Assembly: GCA_009920595.1 (NCBI GenBank)
Contig: RFZR01000017.1
Span: 1-16,260 of the forward strand
Direction: 5' to 3'
Source: Alphaproteobacteria bacterium
Lineage (GTDB): Bacteria > Pseudomonadota > Alphaproteobacteria > Rhizobiales > Beijerinckiaceae
DNA length: 16,260 nt
Below are positions 1 through 8,332 of this stretch, piece by piece; the stretch's first letter is position 1; the number at the start of each line of letters is the position of its first letter. The notes beneath the pieces are model-generated. The model saw only the letters and a list, made by a program, of their open reading frames with translations, ran no database searches and was not told the DNA's origin. The position numbers were made by a program, and so were the translations under genes.

Positions 1-315
1 CACAATCACTTGTGAGTCCATTCGTGCGACGGCGTTCATGGGCCTCTCTCCGCTCGCAAGAAGCGCAATCTCACCGATCAATGCGCCACGTCCAAGACGT
101 TCAAGGTCAGCATGATCGGCATCATCAGATAAAGCGATCAACCCACTCTCAATAACATATCCACCCGTAGAAGGACTGCCTTTCGAGAAGAGCTTTTCAC
201 CTTCTGCGAGTTTTCGACGCTCGGCCGCAAAGACAATCATACGCAATGCGTCTTCCGGAAAGACTTTGAAGAAATCGAGCTGTTGCAAAAGATTTATATC
301 GTCGCTGATGGCCAT
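1..315 (-). CDS. Cyclic nucleotide-binding domain protein (Crp/Fnr-like), incomplete at the window edge
   Basis: The first 105 codons are present; the gene runs off the left edge. The protein starts MAISDDINLLQQLDFFKVFP and reads as the N-terminal half of a cNMP-binding (double-stranded beta-helix) domain. Around residues 78-95 there is a phosphate-binding-cassette-like stretch, GEIALLASGERP, which keeps the Glu and Arg that contact the cyclic nucleotide in this family. No DNA-binding helix-turn-helix is visible because the C-terminus is missing, so it may be a Crp-type regulator or a stand-alone sensor domain. The ATG lies 5 bases after the stop of the upstream response-regulator gene, so the two were probably co-transcribed. 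Ligand and target are unknown. Confidence 0.82.
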   Translation of the reverse strand, partial: MAISDDINLLQQLDFFKVFPEDALRMIVFAAERRKLAEGEKLFSKGSPSTGGYVIESGLIALSDDADHADLERLGRGALIGEIALLASGERPMNAVARMDSQVIV

Positions 316-320
316 TTTAC

Positions 321-915
321 TTAAGACTCTTTGACGGTTTCAGCCAATCGATAACCACCCGACTCGGTAATCAAAAGAGAAGCTTCATCATTATTCGTTT
401 CGATCTTTTGTCTCAATCGATAAATATGGGTTTCAATCGTATGAGTCGTAACGGATAAGATAACGAAGAATTTCAACTTCTTTATCGGTCAGTTTTAGTT
501 CATCGCCTTTTGCGGACAACAAAAGCCGTGATGCTGGATAAAGCTTGTAAGACCCCACCGATAAAAACTGATCAGATCGGGATTGGAAATTTCTAATCTG
601 CGCTTTGATGCGTTGAACAAGAAAACTTGCTTTAACAGGTAGATTGATCTGCTCGCTCAGTTCTTCACCGCTAAAACCCAAGCCAATCAACGGGCCCCGA
701 TATAGCGCCCCGATAAGCGCTTTCCACTGCGCGGGGTCGGCTTTCGGTAAAACCAACAAAGCGTCAAGATAATCAAGTTCGGTTTGATCAAGAGTCTCGG
801 CGGAGAGGTTCAACACAATCGGTTTAAAATCCGGCTCAGATTCAAGCAGCGTCACAACGGCCGCAATCTCGGAAGCGTCCGAACCCATGATCAAAATTGA
901 CAAAGGGTGGGGCAT
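321..915 (-). pseudogene. OmpR-type response regulator, broken by an internal out-of-frame deletion
   Basis: The 5' part, from the ATG at 915 (MPHPLSILIMGSDASE), gives a receiver-like domain and then the start of a winged-helix DNA-binding domain (LTDKEVEILRYLIR). It then shifts frame and stops at 433-435. The missing C-terminus continues in the next frame from codon 450-452 (VTTHTIETHIYRLRQKIE, then ITESGGYRLAE) to a TAA at 321-323. Relative to the family, about 20 residues between YLIR and VTTHT are absent, the part holding the second helix of the winged helix. This is therefore a deletion plus frameshift, not a simple one-base slip. The receiver half lacks a clear phospho-acceptor Asp after the third strand (LDALLVLPKAD), so it may have been a phosphorylation-independent regulator. 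A longer start, TTG at 933, is possible. Both flanks remain open, so the damage is recent or an assembly fault. Confidence 0.8.
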
Positions 916-1036
916 AACCTCGTCCCGACTCAACCCGCGAACGAAAATAAGTGATTGAATTTCGTCTTCATGCGAGTGACCTTTCCTTTAATGATCAAGA
1001 AATGCAACTTGTTTTAAAAATGAACATCACTCGGCC

Positions 1037-1552
1037 ATGACGACATTCTTTCTTCGCCACCACCCCACAGAGCGCACAAAGGCTCATCTCGAAGGAGCCG
1101 GCCTCGTACTGCCTTGTGCCATCGGGCGAGGCGGCGTGATCGCCGCAAAGCGTGAAGGTGACGGCGGGACGCCAAGAGCAACACTCAAGATTTTGAATAT
1201 TTACATCCGACGCGACCATTGGCCGGGCCGGGCGTGCGCCTTTCCTGTAAAAACAATCCAGAAACATCACGGCTGGTGCGATGATATAAAATCGCCCCGC
1301 TATAATCGGCTGGTACACTTACCTTTCACCGCCTCACATGAGGCGATGTGGCGTGAAGACCCCCTCTATGACATCGTGCTTGAAACGGATTGGAATGCGA
1401 GACCCGCAATCCGCGGACGTGGCAGCGCCATATTCATCCATCTCGCTAGAGCAGGCCTTAAACCCACCGAGGGCTGCATTGCACTCAGCCGCAAAGATAT
1501 GATGCTGTTTCTTTCGCGTCTCACCCGAGACAGCTGCATCGTCATTCGGTGA
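1037..1552 (+). CDS. L,D-transpeptidase family protein (YkuD domain)
   Basis: This 171-residue protein has the features of the YkuD/ErfK catalytic domain in its COG3786-like form: an early CAIGRGGV strand, KREGDGGTPRA near residues 38-48, and the catalytic block IFIHLARAGLKPTEGCIALS near residues 132-151, with His and the nucleophilic Cys. The more usual SHGC is TEGC here. Family enzymes form 3-3 peptide cross-links in peptidoglycan or attach proteins to it, working in the periplasm. No signal peptide or membrane segment is visible at the N-terminus, so export is not explained by this start. The gene is divergent from the damaged response regulator (121 bases between starts) and convergent with yggS. 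The family assignment is firm; the substrate is not known. Confidence 0.85.
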   Translation: MTTFFLRHHPTERTKAHLEGAGLVLPCAIGRGGVIAAKREGDGGTPRATLKILNIYIRRDHWPGRACAFPVKTIQKHHGWCDDIKSPRYNRLVHLPFTASHEAMWREDPLYDIVLETDWNARPAIRGRGSAIFIHLARAGLKPTEGCIALSRKDMMLFLSRLTRDSCIVIR

Positions 1553-1569
1553 GACTGTATGGGGGTCTT

Positions 1570-2250
1570 CTAGCCCCGATGACCGAAAATCGCGCTGCCG
1601 ATCCGGACATGGGTCGCGCCAAGCTGGATCGCCGCCTCGAAATCGCTGCTCATTCCCATTGAGAGGATTTTCAGCCCATTACGTTCAGCAATTTTGCGGA
1701 GAAGCGCGAAATGGGGCGAGGGCGGCTCATCAACCGGGGGAATGCACATCAATCCGGAAATTTCGAGACCCCATTCGGAATGGCAGCGTTTTAAGAAGTC
1801 ATCAGCCTCTTTCGGCGCGACTCCAGCCTTTTGTGGCTCTTCGCCCGTATTGATCTGAACATAGAGTTTTGGCCGCCGATCGGTCTTTTTGAGTTCCTTC
1901 GAAAGCGCTTCGGCAATCGACGGGCGATCGACCGTCTCGATCACATCAAAAAGAGCGATGGCCTCTTTGGTTTTATTACTCTGCAACGGACCGATGAGAT
2001 GCAATTCGACATCGGGAAAGCGCGCCTTCAACTCAGGCCATTTGCCTTGCGATTCTTGGACACGATTTTCGCCAAAGATCCGGTGCCCTGACAAAAGAAC
2101 GGGTTCGATGTCTTCAGGTCCAAAGGTTTTTGACACAACAACAAGCGTGACATCCGCCTCGGCTCTGTCCGCATCGCGAGCGGCTCTTTGAACCGCGTGA
2201 CGGACAGAGAGATAGCGGTTCTTGACGTCGTCGGGAGTGGATTGTGTCAT
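1570..2250 (-). CDS. yggS: YggS/PLPBP family pyridoxal phosphate-binding protein
   Basis: This is the alanine-racemase-fold PLP homeostasis protein, a single-domain TIM barrel that binds PLP but has no established enzyme activity; it helps balance PLP and amino-acid pools in the cytosol. Family signatures in order are VVVSKTF with the PLP-linking Lys at about residue 41, FGENRVQE, HLIGPLQSNK, GLMCIPP, and a phosphate-binding end, LSMGMSSDFEAAIQLGATHVRIGSAIFG. I chose the ATG at 2250 (MTQSTPDDVK) because GGAAGGG lies about 6 bases upstream and homologues start there; the same frame is open to 2286. Length is 226 residues, normal for the family. It is divergent from leuS, with 127 bases between the starts. 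Confidence 0.93.
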   Translation of the reverse strand: MTQSTPDDVKNRYLSVRHAVQRAARDADRAEADVTLVVVSKTFGPEDIEPVLLSGHRIFGENRVQESQGKWPELKARFPDVELHLIGPLQSNKTKEAIALFDVIETVDRPSIAEALSKELKKTDRRPKLYVQINTGEEPQKAGVAPKEADDFLKRCHSEWGLEISGLMCIPPVDEPPSPHFALLRKIAERNGLKILSMGMSSDFEAAIQLGATHVRIGSAIFGHRG

Positions 2251-2377
2251 GATCAGCCCTTCCCGCTTCTGGGACATTGACCCCAAAGCCCAATCGTGTC
2301 CTAGTCCGCCCGACCCGCGCGAGGCAAGAGTCGGCGCGTTGTTTTTGTATTTTTAAATGAGAACATCCGGATAGATC

Positions 2378-5005
2378 ATGAGAACCGAGCGTTACAACGC
2401 CCGTGAAGCTGAGCGGAAATGGCAGGCCACCTGGGACGAGAAGGAACTTTTTCGAACCCGGAACGAAGATCCCAAACCCAAATATTATGTGCTCGAAATG
2501 TTCCCCTATCCGTCGGGGCGCATCCATATGGGTCATGTCCGCAATTACACGATGGGCGATGTGGTCGCGCGCTATAAAAGAGCGCGCGGATTCAATGTTC
2601 TCCACCCGATGGGATGGGATGCGTTTGGCATGCCGGCGGAAAATGCCGCGATGGCGAATAAGACCCATCCGGCAAAATGGACTTATGCCAATATCGCAAC
2701 CATGCGCGACCAGCTCAAAAGCATGGGGCTGTCGCTCGATTGGCATCGCGAGATCGCAACTTGCGATCCCTCTTACTATAAACATCAACAACGGATGTTT
2801 TTGGATTTTCTTGCGTCCGGTCTGATTGATCGTAAAACCGCGCGCGTGAATTGGGATCCGGTTGATCAAACCGTTCTTGCCAATGAGCAAGTGATCGAAG
2901 GGCGCGGGTGGCGTTCCGGTGCGCTTGTTGAACAGCGCGAGCTCACGCAATGGTTCTTTAAAATTTCCGATTACGCGCAAGAGCTCAATGACGCACTTGA
3001 TGGGCTTGAACGTTGGCCTGAAAAAGTTCGCTTGATGCAAAAAAATTGGATCGGAAGATCAGAAGGTCTTTCTGTCCGTTTCGCACTTGAAGCCAATCAA
3101 GAGGCAAAAAGCGAAAGCGAAATTGAAATTTATACGACGCGCCCCGATACGCTTTTCGGAGCAAGTTTTATTGCGCTGGCGCCCGAACATCCGCTTTCAA
3201 AGAAAGTGGCTGAAAGCAATCCGGATCTTCAAGCCTTTATTGAAGAGTGCCGTAAAATGGGCACTGCACAAGAGTTGATCGATAAAGCGGAGAAGAAGGG
3301 TTTTGATACAGGCCTTCGTGTGACCCACCCATTTGATCCCTCATGGACACTCCCTGTTTATGTCGCGAATTTCATTTTGATGGACTATGGTACGGGCGCC
3401 ATTTTCGGCTGTCCTGCACATGATCAACGCGACTTTGATTTTGCAACTGCCTACAAACTTCCAATCAAAACTGTCGTGTGTCCGCCAGATCAGGATCCTA
3501 AAACTTACACAGTGGGTGATGCGCCTTATGATGGTGAAGGCAAGCTTTGCAATTCCGCTTTCCTCGATGGTTTAACAATCGAGGCCGCCAAGGAAGAAGT
3601 TGCAAAACGACTTGAAAAAGAAAGCTTAGGCAACAAACCCGTTGCGACGCGCAAGATCAATTTCCGTCTGCGCGACTGGGGTATTTCGCGGCAACGTTAT
3701 TGGGGATGTCCGATCCCGGTTATTCATTGCGAAGTCTGCGGTACCGTTCCCGTCCCGATCAAAGACTTGCCTGTGAAATTGCCAGATGATGTCACTTTCG
3801 ATGTTCCGGGCAATCCACTTGATCGGCATCCGACATGGAAACATACAAGCTGTCCACAATGCGGAAAGAATGCGCGCCGTGAAACTGACACGATGGATAC
3901 ATTCGTTGATTCATCTTGGTATTTCGCACGCTTCACCAATCCGTGGTTAGAGGATCGCCCGACAGAGCGCTCGGTCGTTGATGGTTGGTTGCCCGTCAAC
4001 CAATATATTGGCGGCATCGAACATGCGATTCTTCATCTTCTTTATTCGCGCTTCTTTACGCGTGCGATGAAGAAGGTTGGCCATGCAGGCATGGATGAAC
4101 CCTTTGACGGCTTGTTCACACAAGGCATGGTTGTTCATGAAACCTATCGTGACAAAGAGGGTCAGTGGGTAACACCCGCCGAGATAGAGATTTACTCGGA
4201 TGGCGGCGAACGTCGCGCGAAATTGATTTCAAATGGAACGCCGGTTGAAATTGGTTCCATCGAAAAAATGTCGAAATCAAAGCGGAACACGATTGATCCC
4301 GACGATATTATCGGCAGCTATGGCGCCGATACAGCACGCTGGTTCATGTTGTCGGACTCACCACCCGAACGCGATGTGATTTGGACCGAGGAAGGTGTTC
4401 AAGGTGCTGCACGGTTCATTCAAAGGCTCTGGCGTCTTGTGTGTGAAGTGGCTGATCTTAAACCATCGGAAAATTCTCATGATGCTGCCGCTGAAGATGC
4501 AGTGATCACGATCAGAAAAGCTGCTCACCGGTCGATTATTCGGGTTGAAGAAGATCTTGAGCGCTTGCGCTTTAATCGCTGTGTGGCTCACGCTTATGAA
4601 TTGGCGAATGCATTGCAGGCCGAGCTTGCGGTCAAGAAAGATAAGAAAGTCAGCCCTCAATGGATCGCCGCAATGCGGGAGGCGAGCGAGTTTTTGATTG
4701 CTATCATCGCGCCCATGATGCCTCACCTCGCTGAAGAATGCTGGGGGGAGCTTGGTCATCATTCTTTGATTGCTGAAGCGTCTTGGCCTAAGGCTGATCG
4801 GAGCCTGATCGTCGAAAATGATATTGTTTTGCCGATCCAGATTAATGGCAAAAAGCGCGCTGAAATCACGGTGGCACGACAAGCCGACAACGCGACAATT
4901 GAAAAAGCGGTTCTTTCGCTCGATTCAGTTAAAGCAGCGCTTGACGGTAAAGCACCAAAGAAAATTGTCATTGTGCCGCAAAGGATCGTCAATGTGGTGG
5001 TCTGA
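2378..5005 (+). CDS. leuS: Leucyl-tRNA synthetase
   Basis: This 875-residue class I aminoacyl-tRNA synthetase charges tRNA-Leu with leucine in the cytosol. The ATP-binding HIGH motif appears as YPSGRIHMGH at residues 44-53 and the KMSKS loop at residues 630-634. Between them lies the CP1 editing domain with YTTRPDTLFGAS and GTGAIFGCPAHDQRDF (about 337-352), which hydrolyses mischarged tRNA. A zinc-type four-cysteine module (CEVCG, later CPQCG) follows near residue 450. The C-terminal part holds the anticodon-binding helices and the small end domain. All expected parts are present at normal length. The ATG has GGA seven bases upstream. It is the first gene of a leuS-lptE-holA operon; its last 14 bases overlap lptE. 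Confidence 0.98.
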   Translation: MRTERYNAREAERKWQATWDEKELFRTRNEDPKPKYYVLEMFPYPSGRIHMGHVRNYTMGDVVARYKRARGFNVLHPMGWDAFGMPAENAAMANKTHPAKWTYANIATMRDQLKSMGLSLDWHREIATCDPSYYKHQQRMFLDFLASGLIDRKTARVNWDPVDQTVLANEQVIEGRGWRSGALVEQRELTQWFFKISDYAQELNDALDGLERWPEKVRLMQKNWIGRSEGLSVRFALEANQEAKSESEIEIYTTRPDTLFGASFIALAPEHPLSKKVAESNPDLQAFIEECRKMGTAQELIDKAEKKGFDTGLRVTHPFDPSWTLPVYVANFILMDYGTGAIFGCPAHDQRDFDFATAYKLPIKTVVCPPDQDPKTYTVGDAPYDGEGKLCNSAFLDGLTIEAAKEEVAKRLEKESLGNKPVATRKINFRLRDWGISRQRYWGCPIPVIHCEVCGTVPVPIKDLPVKLPDDVTFDVPGNPLDRHPTWKHTSCPQCGKNARRETDTMDTFVDSSWYFARFTNPWLEDRPTERSVVDGWLPVNQYIGGIEHAILHLLYSRFFTRAMKKVGHAGMDEPFDGLFTQGMVVHETYRDKEGQWVTPAEIEIYSDGGERRAKLISNGTPVEIGSIEKMSKSKRNTIDPDDIIGSYGADTARWFMLSDSPPERDVIWTEEGVQGAARFIQRLWRLVCEVADLKPSENSHDAAAEDAVITIRKAAHRSIIRVEEDLERLRFNRCVAHAYELANALQAELAVKKDKKVSPQWIAAMREASEFLIAIIAPMMPHLAEECWGELGHHSLIAEASWPKADRSLIVENDIVLPIQINGKKRAEITVARQADNATIEKAVLSLDSVKAALDGKAPKKIVIVPQRIVNVVV

Positions 5006-5519
5006 TCGCTCTTTCAAACTCATTCGCGGCGGAATCATGATCTGCCTTACTTTGACTCTCGCAGGTTGTATGAGACCGCTTTACGGATCAGTGAATGGGG
5101 AAAGCGTCAAAGCTACACTGTCATCCATTGAGGTGAAGCCAATCCCCGACGTTGCCGGTCATTATCTTCGTGAAGAATTGTTATTCAATTTAAATGGCGG
5201 TGCAGTTCCTGAAGAAAAACCATCGAACTATAGTCTTTCGGTGGCTCTTGCTGAATCAAGTCAATCTGTTGCGATTGATTCGACGGGTAATGGTGCAGAC
5301 GCTGCGTCCGTCTCAATAACGGCGCGCTACACACTTACAGATATGGGTGGCAAGACTCTCCACCAGGGAACATCCGTTGCATCGGGCTCGGTTGACCGGC
5401 TGTCGCAACGTTTTGCTGCTGTGCGCGCGTTCCGCGAGGCTAAGATCCGAATTGCGAAATCGCTTGCCGGTCAAATTGAAACCGATCTTGCGGCATATTT
5501 CGCCAGTCGCGCAAATTAG
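4992..5519 (+). CDS. lptE: LPS-assembly lipoprotein LptE
   Basis: This 175-residue lipoprotein has a positively charged N-terminus (MWWSDRSFKLIRGG), a hydrophobic stretch (IMICLTLTLAGC) and a lipobox LAGC with the lipid-modified Cys at residue 26, followed by MRPLYG, the typical start of the mature LptE/RlpB family. In the outer membrane LptE plugs the LptD barrel and assists LPS delivery to the surface. The start at 4992 overlaps the leuS stop by 14 bases; the internal ATG at 5037 would leave too short a signal peptide. Sequence identity in this family is low, so the call rests on the lipobox, the size and the position between leuS and holA, which is conserved in alphaproteobacteria. Confidence 0.88.
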   Translation: MWWSDRSFKLIRGGIMICLTLTLAGCMRPLYGSVNGESVKATLSSIEVKPIPDVAGHYLREELLFNLNGGAVPEEKPSNYSLSVALAESSQSVAIDSTGNGADAASVSITARYTLTDMGGKTLHQGTSVASGSVDRLSQRFAAVRAFREAKIRIAKSLAGQIETDLAAYFASRAN

Positions 5520-5531
5520 GATTTTTAAGTC

Positions 5532-6563
5532 ATGACAGCTCTCAAGAGCGGTGACATCGAAACGTTTTTACGCAAACCTGATCGGGCTTTTTCGATTTTT
5601 CTCCTTTATGGACCAGACGCGGGCCTCGCACATGAGCGCTGCCGGTCACTCATCGAAAAACTGATTGACGATCCAACTGATCCATTTCAACTCATTCGGA
5701 TCGATGGTGATCAATTATCGGCCGATCCAACACGGTTACAGGATGAAGCGAATACGGTCGGGCTCTTTGAAACGAAGCGCGTGATTTGGCTCAGAGCCGG
5801 AACAAAAGCGAATCAATCAAGCTTTGATTTGCTTTTTGAAACGCCGCCCCTGTGTCCTGTTGTCATTGAAGCGGGTGATCTAGCTCCGCGTCATGCACTT
5901 CGCCAAGCGGTAGAAGGCTCAAAATTCGCCATCGCCCTTCCATGCTATTCAGATGAAGGCCGAGATCTACCGAAGCTCATTGACGAGGTTCTTGGTCAGT
6001 TCAAGTTGAGGGCTGATGATCAAGCGCGGCAGGCTTTAATCAGTTCACTTGGAGCTGATCGACTTCTTTCCAGACGTGAACTCGAAAAACTAGCGCTCTA
6101 TGCCTATGGTCAAGACATCGTTACAAGTGATGATGTCGATGCCGTGCTTTCAAATGCAGCACAAGTGACAGTCGATATGTTGGTCGATTCCGTATTCTCC
6201 GGAGAAGCCCAATTGATGGATCCGCTTTTGGAGCGCGCGTTGAAAGAAGGTTTTGATCCGTCATTTATTATCGGTGCGCTTTTGCGTCATGCGTTCTTGT
6301 TACTTAACACACAAAAAGATTTGGAGAGTGGACGCTCTCTTAGCGAGATCGAAAAACAATCGCGCATCTTTTACAAGCGCGTCGCAGCGTTTCGACGCCA
6401 AGTTTCCCTTTGGTCGATTACAGCTTTGCAGTTAGCGATTACTTCACTCGGTGATGCGCAATTGGGCACTCGTCAAAATGCAGCGCTCGCGGATACAATG
6501 CTTTCACGCATTTGCTTGAGTCTTGCATTGGGCGCGCGACGGGTAGCCATGCAAGCCCGTTGA
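5532..6563 (+). CDS. holA: DNA polymerase III delta subunit
   Basis: This 343-residue protein matches the HolA family, the clamp-loader subunit that opens the beta sliding clamp during replication. The N-terminus (FLLYGPDAGLAHERCRSLI) resembles the AAA+ fold without a working Walker A, as is normal for delta. The middle carries the typical DRLLSRRELEKLALYA and DVDAVL segments. The C-terminal helical collar domain follows (SIEALQ-like region SLWSITALQLAITSLGDAQL). It starts 12 bases after lptE, so translation coupling within the operon is likely. Its TGA stop abuts the parB stop on the opposite strand. Confidence 0.94.
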   Translation: MTALKSGDIETFLRKPDRAFSIFLLYGPDAGLAHERCRSLIEKLIDDPTDPFQLIRIDGDQLSADPTRLQDEANTVGLFETKRVIWLRAGTKANQSSFDLLFETPPLCPVVIEAGDLAPRHALRQAVEGSKFAIALPCYSDEGRDLPKLIDEVLGQFKLRADDQARQALISSLGADRLLSRRELEKLALYAYGQDIVTSDDVDAVLSNAAQVTVDMLVDSVFSGEAQLMDPLLERALKEGFDPSFIIGALLRHAFLLLNTQKDLESGRSLSEIEKQSRIFYKRVAAFRRQVSLWSITALQLAITSLGDAQLGTRQNAALADTMLSRICLSLALGARRVAMQAR

Positions 6564-7442
6564 TCAATCGCGCAAACGCAAACAAACATCGTCAAGCTGT
6601 TCAAGCGTGCGATATTTAATACGCAACTCACCACCACGTGCGCTGTGATTGATCGATACAGAGAGCCCCAAAATATCTTCAAGAGCTTTTTCAAGCAGCC
6701 GTGTATCAGGATCTTTTTCGCTCTTCTTTGAGGGTGATGAAGTTTTCGTTACACCAGCATCATCTTGAGCGATACGCTCAACATCGCGAACTGTGAGACC
6801 GTGTTCAATAATGCGGATCGCAACTTGTTCAGGATCTTTGACTGCAAGTAGGGCGCGTGCATGTCCGGCTGAAAGCGAACCCGCCGCCAATAGGGATTGA
6901 ACCTTCTGTGGTAATTTTGCGAGACGCATTGTGTTGGCGATGTGACTTCGGCTTTTGCCGATCACGCGCGCGAGATCATTTTGCGAGTAACCATAATCAG
7001 CGGCAAGCTTCTCATATCCAAGCGCTTCTTCAAGCGGATTAAGATCCGCACGTTGGACGTTCTCGATGATCGCTATTTCATAGGCTTCACGATCAGCCGC
7101 TTCGATCACAACAATCGGCACTTCATGAAGTGATGCGCGTTGCGCGGCGCGCCACCGACGTTCACCCGCAATAATTTCAAAAGTGCCGTCAACACCAGCA
7201 ATCGGGCGAACCAAGATCGGTTGAATGATGCCCTTCTCGCGAATCGAATTGGCAAGCTCCTCGAGTTCTTCTTCAGAAAAACTGCGGCGGGGATTGCGTG
7301 GGTTCGGACGCAAAAATTCTGTCGGAATTTTACGGGCGCCGCGACTACGATCAGGAGCCGATGGGGCTGCCGTTTCATTTACTTCGCCGATCAAAGCGGC
7401 AAGGCCTCGACCGAGACGCGACCGATTTTGTTCTTCGGCCAT
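6564..7442 (-). CDS. parB: Chromosome-partitioning protein ParB (Spo0J family)
   Basis: This 292-residue CTP-dependent DNA clamp loads at parS and spreads along the origin region, acting with ParA to separate sister origins. The N-terminal ParA-stimulating peptide is RLGRGLAALIGE (residues 9-20). The N-terminal domain has RPNPRNPRRSF and the CTP-binding motif GERRWRA at 93-99. ENVQRADLNPLEEA (128-140) leads into a helix-turn-helix (YSQNDLARVIGKSRSHIANT, about 152-171), and a C-terminal dimerisation domain ends the protein. AGGAAG lies upstream of the ATG. It follows parA after 44 bases. Two matching parS sites are present in the window, which supports a working system. Confidence 0.97.
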   Translation of the reverse strand: MAEEQNRSRLGRGLAALIGEVNETAAPSAPDRSRGARKIPTEFLRPNPRNPRRSFSEEELEELANSIREKGIIQPILVRPIAGVDGTFEIIAGERRWRAAQRASLHEVPIVVIEAADREAYEIAIIENVQRADLNPLEEALGYEKLAADYGYSQNDLARVIGKSRSHIANTMRLAKLPQKVQSLLAAGSLSAGHARALLAVKDPEQVAIRIIEHGLTVRDVERIAQDDAGVTKTSSPSKKSEKDPDTRLLEKALEDILGLSVSINHSARGGELRIKYRTLEQLDDVCLRLRD

Positions 7443-7486
7443 AGGGGTCTTCCTTTTCTTAAAAAATCAGTCGCGGTCTATGTGCA

Positions 7487-8332
7487 TCAAGCAGCCAAAA
7501 GGGCGCGCTCACGCTGAATGACTTCGGAGGCTAATTTGAGATAGGCCTGCGCGCCAGTTGATTTCAAATCATAGAGCAGAACCGGCTTGCCATAAGACGG
7601 CGCTTCCGAAACCCGGACATTTCTTGGAATGACGGTGTCATAGACCTTGGTGCCCATGAAAGCGCGCACATCATCGACCACCTGCGAGCAAAGATTGTTT
7701 CGCGAATCGAACATGGTCAAAACGATGCCATGGATCGAGAGGCCAGGATTGAGCGACTGACGCACTTGCTCAACGGTTTTCAAAAGCTGAGAAAGGCCCT
7801 CAAGTGCGAAAAACTCGCATTGCAGCGGAACAACAACCGCATCGGATGCAGCCATAGCGTTAATCGTCAACAGATTAAGCGAAGGCGGGCAATCAACGAG
7901 AATATAAGTGAAAGCCTCCTCGCCTGTCGTCGTCTGTGCGAGACCAAGCATCGAGATGGCTTTTTTCAACCGATGTGCACGATCGCGATCATTGGCGATT
8001 TCAAGTTCAAGACCCAAAAGATCAAGAGTTGATGGCGCAACGAAGAGGCGGGGCACAGCGGTCGGACGGATCGCGCGATCAAGCGGCGCTTCGCCAGTCA
8101 TGATGTCATAGGTTGAAATCGTACGACTCTTCTGATCGATTCCCAGGCCCGTCGAAGCATTACCCTGAGGATCCAGATCAACAATTAGCACTTTTTCGCC
8201 GATCGCCGCGAGGGCTGTACCAAGATTGATAGCTGTCGTTGTTTTGCCAACGCCACCCTTTTGATTGGCCAAGGCCAAAATCCGTGGCCGCGATGCAGCG
8301 CTCCCGAAGCTGTCAAAAGATGCCTCAACCAT
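7487..8332 (-). CDS. parA: Chromosome-partitioning ATPase ParA (Soj family)
   Basis: This 281-residue deviant-Walker ATPase binds DNA non-specifically as an ATP dimer and is released by ParB, moving the ParB-parS complex. The Walker A is KGGVGKTTT (residues 25-33), with the signature first Lys. VDLDPQGNA follows (51-59), and the Walker B is ILVDCPPSLNLLT. The short N-terminus before the P-loop, with no helix-turn-helix, fits chromosomal ParA rather than the long plasmid type. Its ATG overlaps the rsmG stop by 8 bases, so rsmG-parA-parB are probably translated in a coupled operon. Confidence 0.97.
   Translation of the reverse strand: MVEASFDSFGSAASRPRILALANQKGGVGKTTTAINLGTALAAIGEKVLIVDLDPQGNASTGLGIDQKSRTISTYDIMTGEAPLDRAIRPTAVPRLFVAPSTLDLLGLELEIANDRDRAHRLKKAISMLGLAQTTTGEEAFTYILVDCPPSLNLLTINAMAASDAVVVPLQCEFFALEGLSQLLKTVEQVRQSLNPGLSIHGIVLTMFDSRNNLCSQVVDDVRAFMGTKVYDTVIPRNVRVSEAPSYGKPVLLYDLKSTGAQAYLKLASEVIQRERALLAA

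Noticed and set aside
433..453. Programmed frameshift in the response regulator instead of a lesion
   Set aside because: A frameshift alone would not explain the roughly 20 missing residues of the winged helix, and no slippery sequence is visible at the join.
995..1318. Minus-strand frame opposite the YkuD-type gene as a small gene
   Set aside because: It has no ribosome-binding support or family features, and the plus-strand frame clearly encodes the YkuD domain.
1561..1577. GGGG/CCCC inverted repeat between the YkuD-type gene and yggS as a terminator
   Set aside because: The stem is only 4-5 bp with an eight-base loop and no T-run; it is too weak to call.
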